The position numbers and the translations under genes are program-made. This document shows positions 47,760 to 59,575 of a stretch of 64,000 bases of DNA, in pieces. The notes beneath the pieces are model-generated. The model did no database searches. It worked only from the letters and a program-made list of their open reading frames with translations, and was not told the origin of the DNA. Location: NCBI GenBank assembly GCA_032164245.1, contig JAVMKO010000021.1, forward strand, positions 14,576,285 through 14,640,284, written 5' to 3'. Source of the DNA: Sternotherus odoratus. Lineage: Eukaryota > Chordata > Testudines > Kinosternidae. The number at the start of each line of letters is the position of its first letter. Position 1 is the first letter of the stretch.

Positions 47760-48092
47760 CAGGGGTGTCCAACCTGAGCCTGAGAAGGAGCCAGAATTTA
47801 CCAATGTACATTGCCAAAGAGCCACAGCACTATGTCAGCAGCGCCTCCCCCTCCCTCCCTGCACCACCCGATCAGCTGTTTTGTGGCATGCAGGAGGCTC
47901 TGAGGGGGCAGGAAGGGGTGGAGTTGGGGCAGGGTCTATGGCAGAGCCATAGATTGAGCAGTGAGCACCTCCCGGCACATTGGAAAGTCGGCGCCTGTAG
48001 CTCCAGGCCCAGAGTCGATGCCTGTACAAGGAGTCATGTATTAACTTCTCAAGAGCTGCGTGTGGATCCAGAGCCACATGTTGGCAACCCTG
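47760..48092. mobile_element. Non-autonomous hAT-like element
   Basis: The left end CAGGGGTGTCCAACCTG and the inverted right end (complement CAGGGTTGCCAACATGTGG) match as hAT terminal repeats. I see no clear 8-bp target duplication. GC-richer than the flanks, with no transposase. Confidence 0.6.
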
Positions 48093-48107
48093 TATCATTC
48101 CTTAGCT

Positions 48108-48514
48108 CAGTGGTACCCAAACGTTTCTTGTTGCACCCTTCCTTTTTCAGTAGTGAAATCTGTCCGCACCCCCTACCTCCATTACTGCAGAACCAAGCAG
48201 AGGACCTTGGGCTGAAGGTGGAGCCGGGGGCAGAACTGAGAATGGGGGAGGAGCTGGGGCTTTGGTCAGGATCGCAGCTGGCTAGGCGATGTAGGAGGAA
48301 TGAGGGCAGAGCTGGGCTGGGGTCAGAGCAGGGGGTAGAGTGGAACTGGGGCTGGGAGCAGCAATGGGCTGGAGTCAGAGCAGGGCTGGGTAGCGTTCTC
48401 TCCCCGCCCTTTTCGGAGGCTGGCTCGGGACCCACCATGCATTTCCCTGAATGTTCCTCTATGCTCCCTCCCCCTCCCCCAAGAGGGGCATGTCCCACAA
48501 TTTAGGGACCGCTG
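48108..48514. mobile_element. Non-autonomous hAT-like element
   Basis: The left end CAGTGGTACCCAAACG and the inverted right end (complement CAGCGGTCCCTAAATTG) are hAT-like. Flanks CCTTAGCT (48,100-48,107) and CCTTAGTA (48,515-48,522) agree at 6 of 8 positions, consistent with an old target duplication. The interior has GGGCTGGGGTCAGAGCAGGG-type repeats. Confidence 0.7.
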
Positions 48515-48522
48515 CCTTAGTA

Positions 48523-51500
48523 ATAATGTGTGTTTCATACTCACCAAGTCAACTCCTCTAAGAAATTAACTGGATGTGAGTTTAACACTGGCCCCAGTCA
48601 TCTATCTTGCAAGGTTGCCATCACCTTTTAGATCACTGCCATTCCACAGCCTCTGTAATTTGTCTATTTAGCTCACCTGTGTGTGTGTTTTGGGAGGAGT
48701 GCAGTTCATACTGATTTGATTAAACTTTCACACAAGGTGATTTTTTTGCTTTGGAGGCCCTCAAGCCTCAATACAGAGGTTGTACAATTATGTTTCTATT
48801 TATGGTATTGACAATATACCAACTTAATTGTTTCTTAAATCATATAGTATTAATAGTGTGGCTAAAGTAGCACTGTATAATCTGAGTTTTTAATTGAAGG
48901 CAAATGTTAATGCCCTTGGAAATAATCAATCTTAATTCTATTTTATAAACTAATATTTATGGTTGGCTGTCAGTACCTCAGTTCTTAGGAAGCTAGAATT
49001 GGACATAAGAATGGCACCGCTTTGGCATATTGTATCGCTAATAAGAATCTGCCTTTAATTCCATTTGAACATTTCTCAAGCAATCAAAATAGAAATCTAA
49101 CTAAAAATACAAAAAAAATAAAATACCCCAGTATGTCTAAAGTGATGAACGACTATGAAACTGTTCATGTATTTTACATTATACATTTGCTTTTTAATCC
49201 AATCACAGTGAAGTTTTTCAGTATTGATACAGTGAGTGAATGTCACTTACCTGATCCATTAGGTAGAATGATTCACATCACATCAGTCAGCTGGTATACT
49301 AAAGAAAAGTGAATGCAACAGAATGTCACAGGAGAAAGGTGTCCCATTTTTGGGGGGAAATCTTTGACTTTGCTGAGGCATTAATCTAGCAGCAGGAAAC
49401 CATTATCCCTATGGCAATAATGACATTCTCTCATTATCTGCATAAGAATGAATTAGTCAGATATTATGAGATGGGATTAGCAACAGTAAGCCTGTAGTTC
49501 TGCAGAAGTGCAGAATTCAAATTCTGAATGCAGGAATGACTCAGTATTCACAGCCATTCAGCTGTGCATGACACAAGAGTGCAATGTCCACTGCCAATCC
49601 ACAGCAAACAACAGCTAAATAAAACTACTGTGCTGGCATGATTGGCAAGTGTTATTCACCAAAGCAGCCAGGAGAGTGCAGTTTACCTCTCAAGCATTTT
49701 CAGGCATGCTGCAGGGCATGCAATGACGACTGTTCATTTGAAATGGAAGGAATATTTTCATTTTGAAGGGTTCTTCTTAGAAGTGGTATGCCAAGCTCAC
49801 GTGCCAGTTTGGGAACTGCTGACTTAAACAACTGTAACACATTTTTTTAAATGTTTGACAGTAAGAACCCTATTGCTTGCTAGGTAATTGCTGGTACATT
49901 TTCTATAGGAAGAACATACAAAAACACAATTTGATGCATTTCCCTGACACCGTAGCATGCTGCACCATACTAATTCACATTCCTCACAAACATTTTTTCT
50001 AATAGTTGAGCCACCTTCTTTCTTATGTCTGAGAAACAATATCTCAAAATTACCATTTCCCATTATTTGTCTCTACAGCTAATCTGAATAGACAGTGCCC
50101 ACCACAAAGTAGTCTCACTGTTGATAATTTTATCCTTCAACACTCATACACATGGGTACATATGATCCAAACCATTTTATATTGCAACACGTTAGAGAAA
50201 ATGGATGTAAATATGATTTATGTGATTCAGTCATTTTTCTCTTTTCCCCTGTAGAATTGAATCCATCAAAATGGAGTAATGGTCTTGCCCTTCCTTGATT
50301 TTTAATGAAACTAATTATTTTGCTGAGCACTCCCTCCTCTGTCTGTTCTTTTATTCTTGCATGACTTAGAATACATTACTATTTTGATTTGTTTTCATTA
50401 TTAGCAGCTTTTAGCAATGGAATAGAGTTAAAATTATTATAGTTTGTAACATGCCTTTTGTACTTATAATTCAAGTACTTTTGAGTAGGAGCTGAAAGCA
50501 TTAATTTGTCAATCAGTCTTACTTTATCTCTAGTCCTACTTTAAATAGACTAAACACAAGAAATGAACACTATATATTTCCCTGAGATAAAAGAACTTGT
50601 AAATAATCAGATAGGTTAGGATTTACTGAAATTAACTGTAATTCCAAGGCATATTCCACAAATAATAGTATATTACAAAATCAGGGAGGTTTGGATATAA
50701 CAATCTCCCTTCAGCCTAGATAACAACACGAATATTTACTTCTTGTTATAAGATGAATTTTGAATTCACAGACCAGAGTCAAGAGATGAAATTGATTACT
50801 GTAAAATATTTTTTCAACCTTAAACTAAAATCTCTGGGAATACAGTGGGTCAGCATGTATCTAACAGAGGTGAAAACACAGTCTAGTTCCTTTGGAGAAC
50901 GTGCTCTTTTCTCTTTCCTATACTTTATTTAGTTTATGGATGCTCATCTGATATGTCCATTTTCTGCTTAATTATTCATAAAAAGAATGTTATTGTTTTC
51001 CAGGAATCTGCATTCCCACTGTGATTAATGCCAGAATAAGCCCTGAGTGACATGCTCACTGGAACTTGCTCCCAGGCTCTTTGCAAGGGAAACCCAATGT
51101 TTCTCCTTATATCCCTTTCTGGGTTCTCTGTAGTGAAACCTCCCCTTTTCTATCGGGACCACACAGGGGGTGCAGCTCACCGCTCCAGAGAGCGGAGAAA
51201 CACTGAGATTTACTAAGTAACTCTAACACATCACAGCCACTCAGATATGGCAATGAGTCCCAATCGAAGGGCCTATGTAATTCGGATAAACAAAATGAAC
51301 ATGGAAGTGAAAGCTCAGGCCCACTGGGTGTTCCAGCCAAGCATGATCTGCATGGCTAAATGAAGAAACCTTCTTACACAAAAGTAAATACTCCATCAAC
51401 ATAAACAGCACATCTTTGTGGATGAGCCCCGCTCACTCTATCTGAAAACCAGAGTTTACTTTGCAGATGAGCCGAGTTTTTGCTAAACTGAAGATAACAA

Positions 51501-53844
51501 GTCATGTCAAACATGTCACATCTATGGCTGTGTCATGCCAACAATGGTTTGCAATACATGAATCAAATCCCAGGTTACATGCAGGGTGCGTGGGTGTGAG
51601 GAGTTTTTCAGGGCAGGATAGTTGTCTTTGCATTTGCCTATAAATTGCCATGTACACCTATGACTATAAATTATAAATAATAAACATTTAATATGATAGA
51701 AAGCATGGGCAGAGACCAAGAAAACACATGATCATGCATCCTTGTTACAATGATTTAAAAGTCTTTAGAGTTAACTTACCTTGTTTGCTCTCTGTGCAGT
51801 TTGAAAATCTCATTCTCTTACTTATTGTAGTTCCATATTAAAACTGCTTCTTACCTGCTTGTGGCACAGAGGATTGTTTTAAACCAAATACAATCTTTAT
51901 CTTGAATTACATTTTTAAATTGGTTGGTTAGTTATTTTAAGCAAACATTGCTTCCTTTGAAAAAACACATTGCTAAAAAATATACACAGCTTTTAAGTAT
52001 GGCCCTTAAGAATATGATAATTTATTTAAAACAGATACAGTCCTGAAAGTGACCCACTTAAAATTATTAAAGAGATACAGTGTTTATTTTTGCTGTCCAT
52101 AAAACAGGCAGTGGCTTATGAATATGCAAACTGATCGGGTGTAATTAGCATGATTGGCTCCTACTGCAATACAGTCTTATGTTTTTAGGGGAGTTAGCTG
52201 CAAGAACTAATGAGGTCATATTAATATGGTTGTGAAGAAAGCATCAGCTGTCAGGACAACTGACAAAAATGTCCATAATAATTCTCCTTTTTCCATAAAG
52301 TAAGTTTAAAAGTGGGAATATATGCAACAAAAGTTTCCTTGATCTGCTAGGAAATCACAGGAACGTGGAGCCAATCACAGCTGCTAAATATGGGAAGGTT
52401 AATAGAAAAGAGATAAAAACACATGTCCATTTACGGTAACGATAAATGTGACAATTTAATTCTCTAGAAGTCTTCAACAAGTGTTAGAAAACAAACTCTG
52501 CCAGCAACCAGGTTAGCATCAAAGCACTAGCCTTGGCCATCCAGCCTGAGCTATGTACACCCTGAACACATCCTGCTCTACTGACCTTAACTATGTAAAA
52601 TGTAACTGCATATTCATTTCATGCTGGTATCAGACTAAACAGTCTTGGCCTCATTATGCAAAAACTAGTGATGAGAACGTGCTGAATATTGAAATATTGT
52701 AAAATTTTTCTTTTTAACATTTCAAAATCCACATCCCCTCCAGCCCTCAAAAATCCTTTCTGCCCTTTATTTGCAAAAAACATGCTTCTGGATAACAATG
52801 AAAAACATAACCAAACCAAAACAGAAAAATGAGGATTTTATGCTAATCAAAGACTCAGCTGAATTCACTGTAATGGCCAGGCAAGTGATATCATTGAGCT
52901 CATTTATATTTCAGACACTAATCTAAAAACAATTCTGAAATAAGTACAAAATTTGGGACTGTTAATAATACTTCAAGTACTTGCTTAGTCCTCTGATTGC
53001 AAAGCACTTACCATGAATTGTGGACACTTGGAAATATAGAAACATGATATAATGAAGCTTCTGGTTCCAGGCTCTGGACTTAAGTGTTGTCTATGTAAGG
53101 TAGAGAGAAGCAAAGAACCTATTTATAAAGTCCTTGAAATTACAAACTCAGATTTTAGAGGGAGTTGAGGGAATTACAAATTGTGCTCTGGATTGCAAAT
53201 GGTTTCACACCAACACTTTGTTTAGGTAATGAGGAGACAGGGAAAAGGTAACCTTTGGGCCAACTTGCTCTCCGTATAATGATTTCTAGGGCGTCACCCT
53301 TTTATTTTCTCATTTTACTAAGAAGTAATTAAGCTACAGTGGTTCTATCATTAGAGAATTCTTCATGTCCTCTCCTCATCCGCACAAACCCTATTGCAAA
53401 GGGTGTTGTAGTTCTGAGTCCATCAATTAGACAATCATTTCTTCTTCCTTAAAATCATTTATGTTAAATTATCAGCTCTAAAGTTGTACTTTAAGGTTGT
53501 ACTGCCTTGCTTTTTCCACCTTACGTACATTCCTCTTCCAGCTGATCACCATGAAACAGTCTTTCCACACACACACTGGGGTCCATCATAAAAGGAAGGC
53601 AGCCTATACAACAGACTTTGAAATCCACACATCAGGTCCTCTGAGCCCAGGGTGCAGTGAAGAGAAGGATGGCTGTCTGGCTGGCTCAACAGGAGGAAAT
53701 AAGTATACTGTGGGTTTGGGGAATCTGCAGAGCATGGGGACCAACTGCTTGGCACATCACAGCCCCAACGGGGACACAACTGAGCTTCCACTAACTAACA
53801 TCAGAGAGGGCTTCTGGTAGTTTTGTCCCAGAAGAACACAATAT
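48523..53844. other. Unique AT-rich sequence, no gene seen
   Basis: No gene recognised over about 5.3 kb. 49,660-49,822 may be a decayed hAT piece, since its right end AGTTTGGGAACTGCTG resembles a hAT terminus. 52,090-52,240 holds ATATGCAAAC, GTAATTAGCATG and ATTAATATGG words and may be regulatory. Confidence 0.4.
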
Positions 53845-54020
53845 ACTGGAAAGGCATCAGAAAAGAGCAACAAAAGTGATCCCGAGCGTCTGGAGATGGA
53901 TTCATGAGTAACACTGAGGGGACTAAATACGTCTAGTGTGCCCAAGTCTTCGTTCAGGAGAACCTGACTACAGAGAATCTGAAGGGTGCACACACCAGGA
54001 GGGAGAAAACTTATTTAGAG
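53845..54020 (+). mobile_element. CR1 LINE fragment, degenerate
   Basis: TACTGGAAAGGCATCAGAAAAGAGCAAC followed by AAAGTGAT matches the CR1 ORF2 C-terminal region (a frame containing ERHQKRATKVI). The remainder is decayed. Confidence 0.5.
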
Positions 54021-54679
54021 AGCTCTGAAGGGGGTCAAGATGAGAGTGAGTGAAATTAAGAAAATAAAACTGTATATAAGAAAGAGTCAGATTTGCAGAT
54101 GTGGACAGCAGAACAGCCTCTGATTGTGAAATTTCATATTCAGAATTATCCTCAACTCCACCTCATGAGAGACTGAGGACTTCAGAGGTGATTAGACATA
54201 ATCAAAGCCTTTCATATTCTGTGGGACATATCACCAGTAACAAGCATGGCTTTTCTCTTTGTCCATTTACTGCTAGTCTCACTGTAGATTCCTTGGAACA
54301 ATATTCTGCGGAAATCTAAAACCACACAAATGGCTGGTAGGTATTTCCAGATTAGCTGACCAGTTGCAACATATAATCAATCATTATTCAGCTGGCCCAG
54401 ATCCTACACACTATACACAAACACAAATCCCCACTGGCTTTCAGAGAGAGATTTGATCGCACAGGAACTTTATGATTTGGCCCTTGATTAGTTTCCTCAA
54501 ATAGTTTCCTCAAAAGTTGGGGGAAAGTCTTCCATAATTCACAGAATTTTATAAATCTATGAAAAGCATACAGAAACAATTCAATGTCCCACACTTGGTT
54601 TATTCCCACACCTCAGATGCTGACACCATCAGGAAAGACCTACAAACTGTACAAGCATTGCATGCACTGTTCCCAGAGA
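54021..54679. other. Unique sequence, no gene seen
   Basis: No recognisable content. Confidence 0.5.
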
Positions 54680-54899
54680 ATCAGAGAGGTAGCCGTGTTA
54701 GTCTGAAGTAGCAGAGGTAACAAAGTCCTGTGGCACCTTAAAGACTAACTATAAAGTTTTGAAGCATAAGCTTTCGTGGGCTAATACCCACTTCGTCGGA
54801 AGCAAGCAGTGGAAGTGACGAAGTGGGTATTAGCCCACGAAAGCTTATGCTTCAAAACTTTATAGCTAGTCTTTAAGGTGCCACAGGACTTTGTTACCT
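54680..54899. mobile_element. Palindromic Penelope-like type II insertion, copy A
   Basis: The insertion is flanked by the 13-bp duplication CTGTTCCCAGAGA (54,667-54,679 and 54,900-54,912). It starts with a head AATCAGAGAGGTAGCCGTG-like segment. Two arms follow: GGTAACAAAGTCCTGTGGC through CCCACTTCGTCG, and its complement, separated by a loop of about 17 bp. Each arm holds a hammerhead-like order of core, GTGGGTATTAGCCCAC hairpin and GAAAGCTT. The right arm stops at TTGTTACCT and lacks the head segment. The Penelope-like label is inferred. Confidence 0.65.
54765..54845. ncRNA. Pair of hammerhead-like cores in copy A
   Basis: Minus strand: CCGACGA (54,799-54,793), hairpin, GAAA (54,775-54,772). 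Plus strand: GTGACGA (54,815-54,821), hairpin, GAAA (54,839-54,842). Neither matches the strict CUGANGA core, since C3 or U4 is changed, so activity is doubtful. Confidence 0.25.
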
Positions 54900-54912
54900 C
54901 TGTTCCCAGAGA

Positions 54913-56433
54913 GATGATCTAGGCCATGGTATGCATTAACCCTGACTCCATACCACTCACACACACAAATTCCACACAGATTCCAACTATGAGTGACTTT
55001 GAAACATGACCTGTTAAATGCAACTTCTGAACATCTGCCTTTAAGAGTGTCATAATTTGATGCCAAAGAACCTCATCTCCACCCATATTCCTGCAGTGTA
55101 ATAGTGACACCCAGTGACCATTCACTAGCTAACTCCCTTTGAACACCCATAAGAAAACAATCCCTTCCCTGCTATGTAAAGGTAAGTCAGAATTAATTTG
55201 GCTATCAATTACCCATTTGTTCAGTATGGCTCCTTATAGCCAGAGCTGTGAAAGCTTGGAAAAGGCCCTGCCTGTTAAGCAAGTACTCTGTTGTATTCTG
55301 TACATAAAATGCCTCATCGTTCAGAGCTCACAGCCCGCTCCCTCCTGCGGCCCCTCCTCTACCTTTTGTGCTGACTGTGCTGTCACGGTCTAACTGTAAA
55401 TAATACACACGCAGAGCACATTTATTACACATCCCAAGAACAGTTAAATCACTTCGCATAAGTAATTTAAATGAGGCTAGATAAGTCAGACATTTTTTTA
55501 TAATATTTTAAATTTTAAATAATTTTAAAAGCTTTAGGAACAACAATACAATATTCCAGGTGATTCCAAGTGGGTGCCTCCAGGAATGGATACAACATAT
55601 GTGCAGGATTTTTAGGTAGAGAGAGGTTAGTGATTGCCTCAATTCTAGATTTGGTCCCTCTTGCATTAGAATCAAGCTAACTAAGGATGTATCTGAGGTA
55701 ACAGGGCTTTTCTGTGTTACCTGGTAGCAACCTGTTGCCAGGGCCTAATCATCCCACTTAAATATCCGAGGATGGGGAAGTGGGCCTCAACCTATTAATG
55801 GAGGGCTGAGCATCCCTTAGGTTCACCAAGAGGCTGTCTATAGTTTCACTATTCACCATCCCATGTCCAGTTTTGAAAGAGCCAGAGTAATAACAGGATG
55901 GAATAGGTGAGTGGAGAAGAAGTGCTCATGCAGAACCAATTCCATTTCCTTACAAATGGCTCCTGATTAGGCAGATGTCATTTAATAGCACAAATCAGGG
56001 CCACAGGCCATTACATTATTTCGTGTTTGAATTCAGCTGCCCATTGTTACAGTTTTGGCATTAACTTAAATCGATGCCGTAAACAAACAGAATGAGGACG
56101 TTTGTTCGTTTATGTCATTTTGGACCCCTTTTTGATTTGGAAGGGTAGACAGGTGTCTCATTTAAGGGGACAGTGAGAGTTGGTGAAATACAGGGGAAAA
56201 TAATATATGCAAAAATGTACATTCCTTTCTTCTTGTGTGTAAATTATGCATCATAATTGTTATCAATGATTAATATTATTTCTGGTGTCTAGCACACACC
56301 ATTTAAAATGCAAATATAGGCTCAGCTGAAGGAAGGTAAAGACAATGAAAGCCACCCACACTTTTGCTAAGAGTGATGAGAAAAAGCAGAAGATAAATCA
56401 AGATGCTAGCAGGGGCTGTATCTTTCTTTCTAA
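54913..56433. other. Unique sequence, no gene seen
   Basis: No recognisable coding or RNA gene. Confidence 0.5.
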
Positions 56434-57175
56434 TGTAACCCTTCTGCCAGGCGAAGACAGCAGCAACCAGGGGCAGGTTCAATATTTAGGGGTGTCTTTC
56501 CATCAATACAACACAGAACTGGCTCGAGCCCCCACCCAGTAGCTTGGGAAAATTACACACCACCCCTGGGTACATCTGAGGCAAAACTTCCCCACTCACA
56601 AGCATAGAATCTGAGTGTAGAAAAGAAACTTTTAATAAAAAGAGGTAAGTAACTCAGCCTTAATTTGGGAAACCACTGCAAACTGAGTTCATAAACATAA
56701 ACCATGAACCACCCCCAAAGTAGGTGGGGCAGTATCCTTTTCCCCTCAGGTTATTAAGTTCAGCAACCCAAAAGTCCCTTTAGCACACCTGTCCCTTCTC
56801 TGCACCCCATTCACAGTTGCTGTCCTTGGTCAGTGCAGACTCAGAGTTTAAAGGTGCATCTGCAGAGTTCACCTCCCACTGTGGGTGGAGGTAAGGAGGC
56901 ACCTTACTCGCTCCACTGCTCAGGCACTTGCCCGCTGCGCTTCTCCGCCAGCTGCCCCATGGACCACTCGCTGCGCCTCTCCGACTCACCAGACACTCGT
57001 TCACCAGCCGACTGTCAGTCACCTTCTGCTGCCACTTACGTCTCTGCTGTGACCTCCGCACATCCATCTCTTAGTGATTTCCAGCTCTTTGTAGGCTGGG
57101 CAGAAACACTGCCCCATCTCAAGCAATTCCAGCCCTTAATTCTTGATCTTGATTCAAAAATTATTCGCGACAGAG
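56434..57175 (+). mobile_element. LTR-like repeat (tentative)
   Basis: The block begins TGTAACCCTTCTGCC and contains AATAAA at 56,634-56,639. It extends to about 57,175 where CR1 sequence begins nearby. I recall this as a dispersed turtle repeat. The ends, strand and class are not proven; no target duplication was found. A pyrimidine-rich, GC-richer part lies at 56,900-57,060. Confidence 0.35.
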
Positions 57176-57189
57176 TCCAGCACGACCAT

Positions 57190-57483
57190 TGGTAAATTGT
57201 TCCAGTGGTTAATTACTCTCACCATTAACATTTTATGCCTTACTTCTAGTCTGAATTTGTCTAGCTCCAACTTCCAACCACTGGTCAAGTGTTATACTTT
57301 TCTCTGCTAGATTGAAGAGCTCAGTATTAAACATTTGCTCCCTATGTAGATACTTATAGACTGTAATCAAGTCACTCCTGAACCTTCTCTTTGTTAACCT
57401 AAACAGATTGAGCTCCTTGAGTGTATCACTATAAGGGATGTTTTCTAATCCATTAATCATTCTTGTGGCTCTTTTCTGAACCC
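57190..57483 (-). mobile_element. CR1 LINE ORF2, C-terminal part (right of the split in coding sense)
   Basis: On the minus strand a frame of 75 codons (57,460-57,233) contains ELNLFRLTKRRFRSDLITVYKYL, the conserved CR1 ORF2 C-terminal segment (LFxLxKRRxRGDLIxVYKxL). The sequence is interrupted at 57,483 by the hAT insertion and resumes at 58,859. The final bases CTGAACCC are the target duplication. Confidence 0.85.
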
Positions 57484-58858
57484 CGGGGCCGGTGACAGGG
57501 GGGTACTACGGGTACAGTTGTACCCTTAAGTTCGGGGCCCAGTACACAGCTGTACCCGTAGTCGTCCCCCCTTGTCGCCGGGCCTGGGTGGGTCCCGTCA
57601 CCCGGTCAGGCAGGGAGGCAGGCGGGATCCAGAGGGGGGGAAGGGAACGCCCCGGCCGGAAGTGAAGAGCAGCACCATAGAGCGTGGACTCCGCGGAAAG
57701 CTAGACAGGCACATTCTCGGTCCCTACCAACCGCCTCGTCTCGGTGCTCGCTGGCAGTAGGGCACGCGCGGCCTTCTGATTGGCCCGGAGGACAGCGGCT
57801 CCAGACCCAGAGACGCAGACCCGGCCACGGGGCTGCCGGAGTCGAGTGTGGGGAAGAGCTCGCCCTGCTCGGTCACTGGCCGTCCGGGAGCCGGAGGCCG
57901 CGAGGTGAGCGCCTCTCCCCGTCCACGGCCGCTCTGCCCCCCGAAACCCATATCACCTCCCCACGTCTCAGAGCCTCCTCCCCGTCACCCACCTCCTCAC
58001 CCAGAGCCCCCTCCCCATCCATCCCCCTCCTCACCCAGAGCCCTCTCCCCATCTACTTCCCATCCAGCCCCTGCTCCCGCCTCAGGAGCGATCGGAGAGC
58101 GAGCGCCACTCCGCGGGGGCGGGGGCCAGTGAGCGGGGCTGGGGAGACCCAGGGCCGGGACTCGGCGGTTAGAGATGGGGGGAGGCTGGGCGGGGGTAAA
58201 GGAAGATCACCCCCAACAGCAGGGTGGGCCAGGCAGGGATGGGTGGGGAGGGGAGGAGGTTAGGCTGGGGGAGGAGATTAGGTTGGGTGGGCCGGGTCAG
58301 GCAGGGGGGGAAAGAGAATAGGCTGGGGGGGGGGGGAGGTGGGCCAGGCAGGGGTGGTGTGCTAGAGGCCGCCTGCACGTGCCGCGCGCCTCACGCCACC
58401 GTGCTACCGCCGACCGCGCCCGGTACCCCCGCGACACGACACCCCCGCTATGCCCGACTTTGCCTCTGTAAAAGTGAGAAGACTCATATAGTGTTTTTTA
58501 AAAAATATTTATGTTCATCATTAACAATAAACAATTTAACTAATGATTCATTATTTTAATTACCTACCAATAATAGCTGTCTAGCTATGTTCAGAGGCGT
58601 ACTATATAGGTACATAGTTACTATTAGGCAGGCCCGGCGACAAGGGGGGGACTACAGGTACAGCTGTACTGGGCCCCGGAGTTAAGGGGGTGTGTCGCTC
58701 CATCTTCCTCCCAGCGAGTCGCGTCCGGAGCAGCGGGACCTAGCGGGCGACCCACGTAGGCCTGGGTGGGTCAGGGTACGGGCGGCGGGAGACCGGCCTG
58801 GGGGGGGGGGCACAAACGATCAGAGTACGGGGCCCCAAAATTTCTGTCGCCGGCCCTG
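57484..58858. mobile_element. Composite hAT insertion carrying a CpG island
   Basis: The 1,375-bp insertion is bounded by 8-bp CTGAACCC at 57,476-57,483 and 58,859-58,866. Its ends are CGGGGCCGGTGACA and, inverted, CAGGGCCGGCGACA. Each end is itself a MITE-like unit: 57,484-57,586 and 58,629-58,858 both have CAGGCCCGGCGACAAGGGGG-type inverted termini. The inner pair has no target duplications of its own, so the whole block appears to have moved together. The middle holds a CpG-rich region and an AT-rich region at about 58,480-58,628. Confidence 0.7.
57700..57910 (+). promoter_or_regulatory. Candidate CpG-island promoter and first exon with donor
   Basis: The region is CpG-dense, with an inverted CCAAT box (ATTGG, 57,779-57,783) and GC boxes. 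About 125 bp downstream, GAG/GTGAGC at 57,902-57,908 is a strong splice-donor match. It could be the transposon's own promoter or a captured host promoter. No transcript evidence. Confidence 0.35.
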
Positions 58859-59575
58859 CTGAACCCTCTCCAGTTTATCAACCTTCTTGAATTGTTGGCA
58901 CCAGAACTGGACACAAGATTCCATCAACGATCACACCAGTGCCAAATATAGAGGTAAAAAACCACTCTACTCCTACCTGAGATCCTCCTGTTTATGCACC
59001 CCAGAACCACATTAGCTCTTACGGACACAGCATCACACTAGGAGCTCATGTTGAATATCCACTATGACGTCCACATTTTTTTTCAGAGTCCCTGCTTCCC
59101 AGGATTGGGTCCCCTATCCTACAAGTATAACCTACATTCTTTGTTCTAGATTATATATTGACACTGAACTGTGTTAAAATGCACATTGGCTTTGCCCAAT
59201 TGACCAGGCAATCCAAATCACTTTGAATCAGAGATCTGTCCTCTTTGTTATTTACCACTGCACCAATTTTTGTTTCATCTGCAAACTTCATCAGTGATGA
59301 GTGATTTTATGTTTTCTTTTAAGTCACTTATAAAAATGTTAAAGATATAAGGTCAAGAACTGATCCCTGTAGGATTCTGCCAGAAATACACTCATTTGAT
59401 AACAATTCCCCACTTACTATTACATTATGAAATGTAATAGCTAGCCAGTTTTTAATACCTTTAATGTGTGTATTAATTTTATATCATTCTAGTTTTTTTA
59501 ATCAAATCATTGTATGGTACCAATTCAAATGCCTTACAGAAATTTAAGCAATTCCCACGTTTCTTTGGTGATCAA
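58859..59575 (-). mobile_element. CR1 LINE ORF2, reverse transcriptase part
   Basis: On the minus strand, about 59,560-59,500 gives a KAFELVPYNDLI segment, matching RT motif A (KAFDxVPHDIL). Around 59,300-59,265 it reads KFADETKIG, an altered FADD catalytic motif. Downstream LIQSDLDCLVNWAKPM matches CR1. Together with 57,190-57,483 this is one element split by the hAT insertion. Frame changes and the altered FADD make it inactive. Confidence 0.85.

Noticed and set aside
47765..48505. 246-codon frame as a gene
   Set aside because: It spans two separate hAT insertions and the gap between them.
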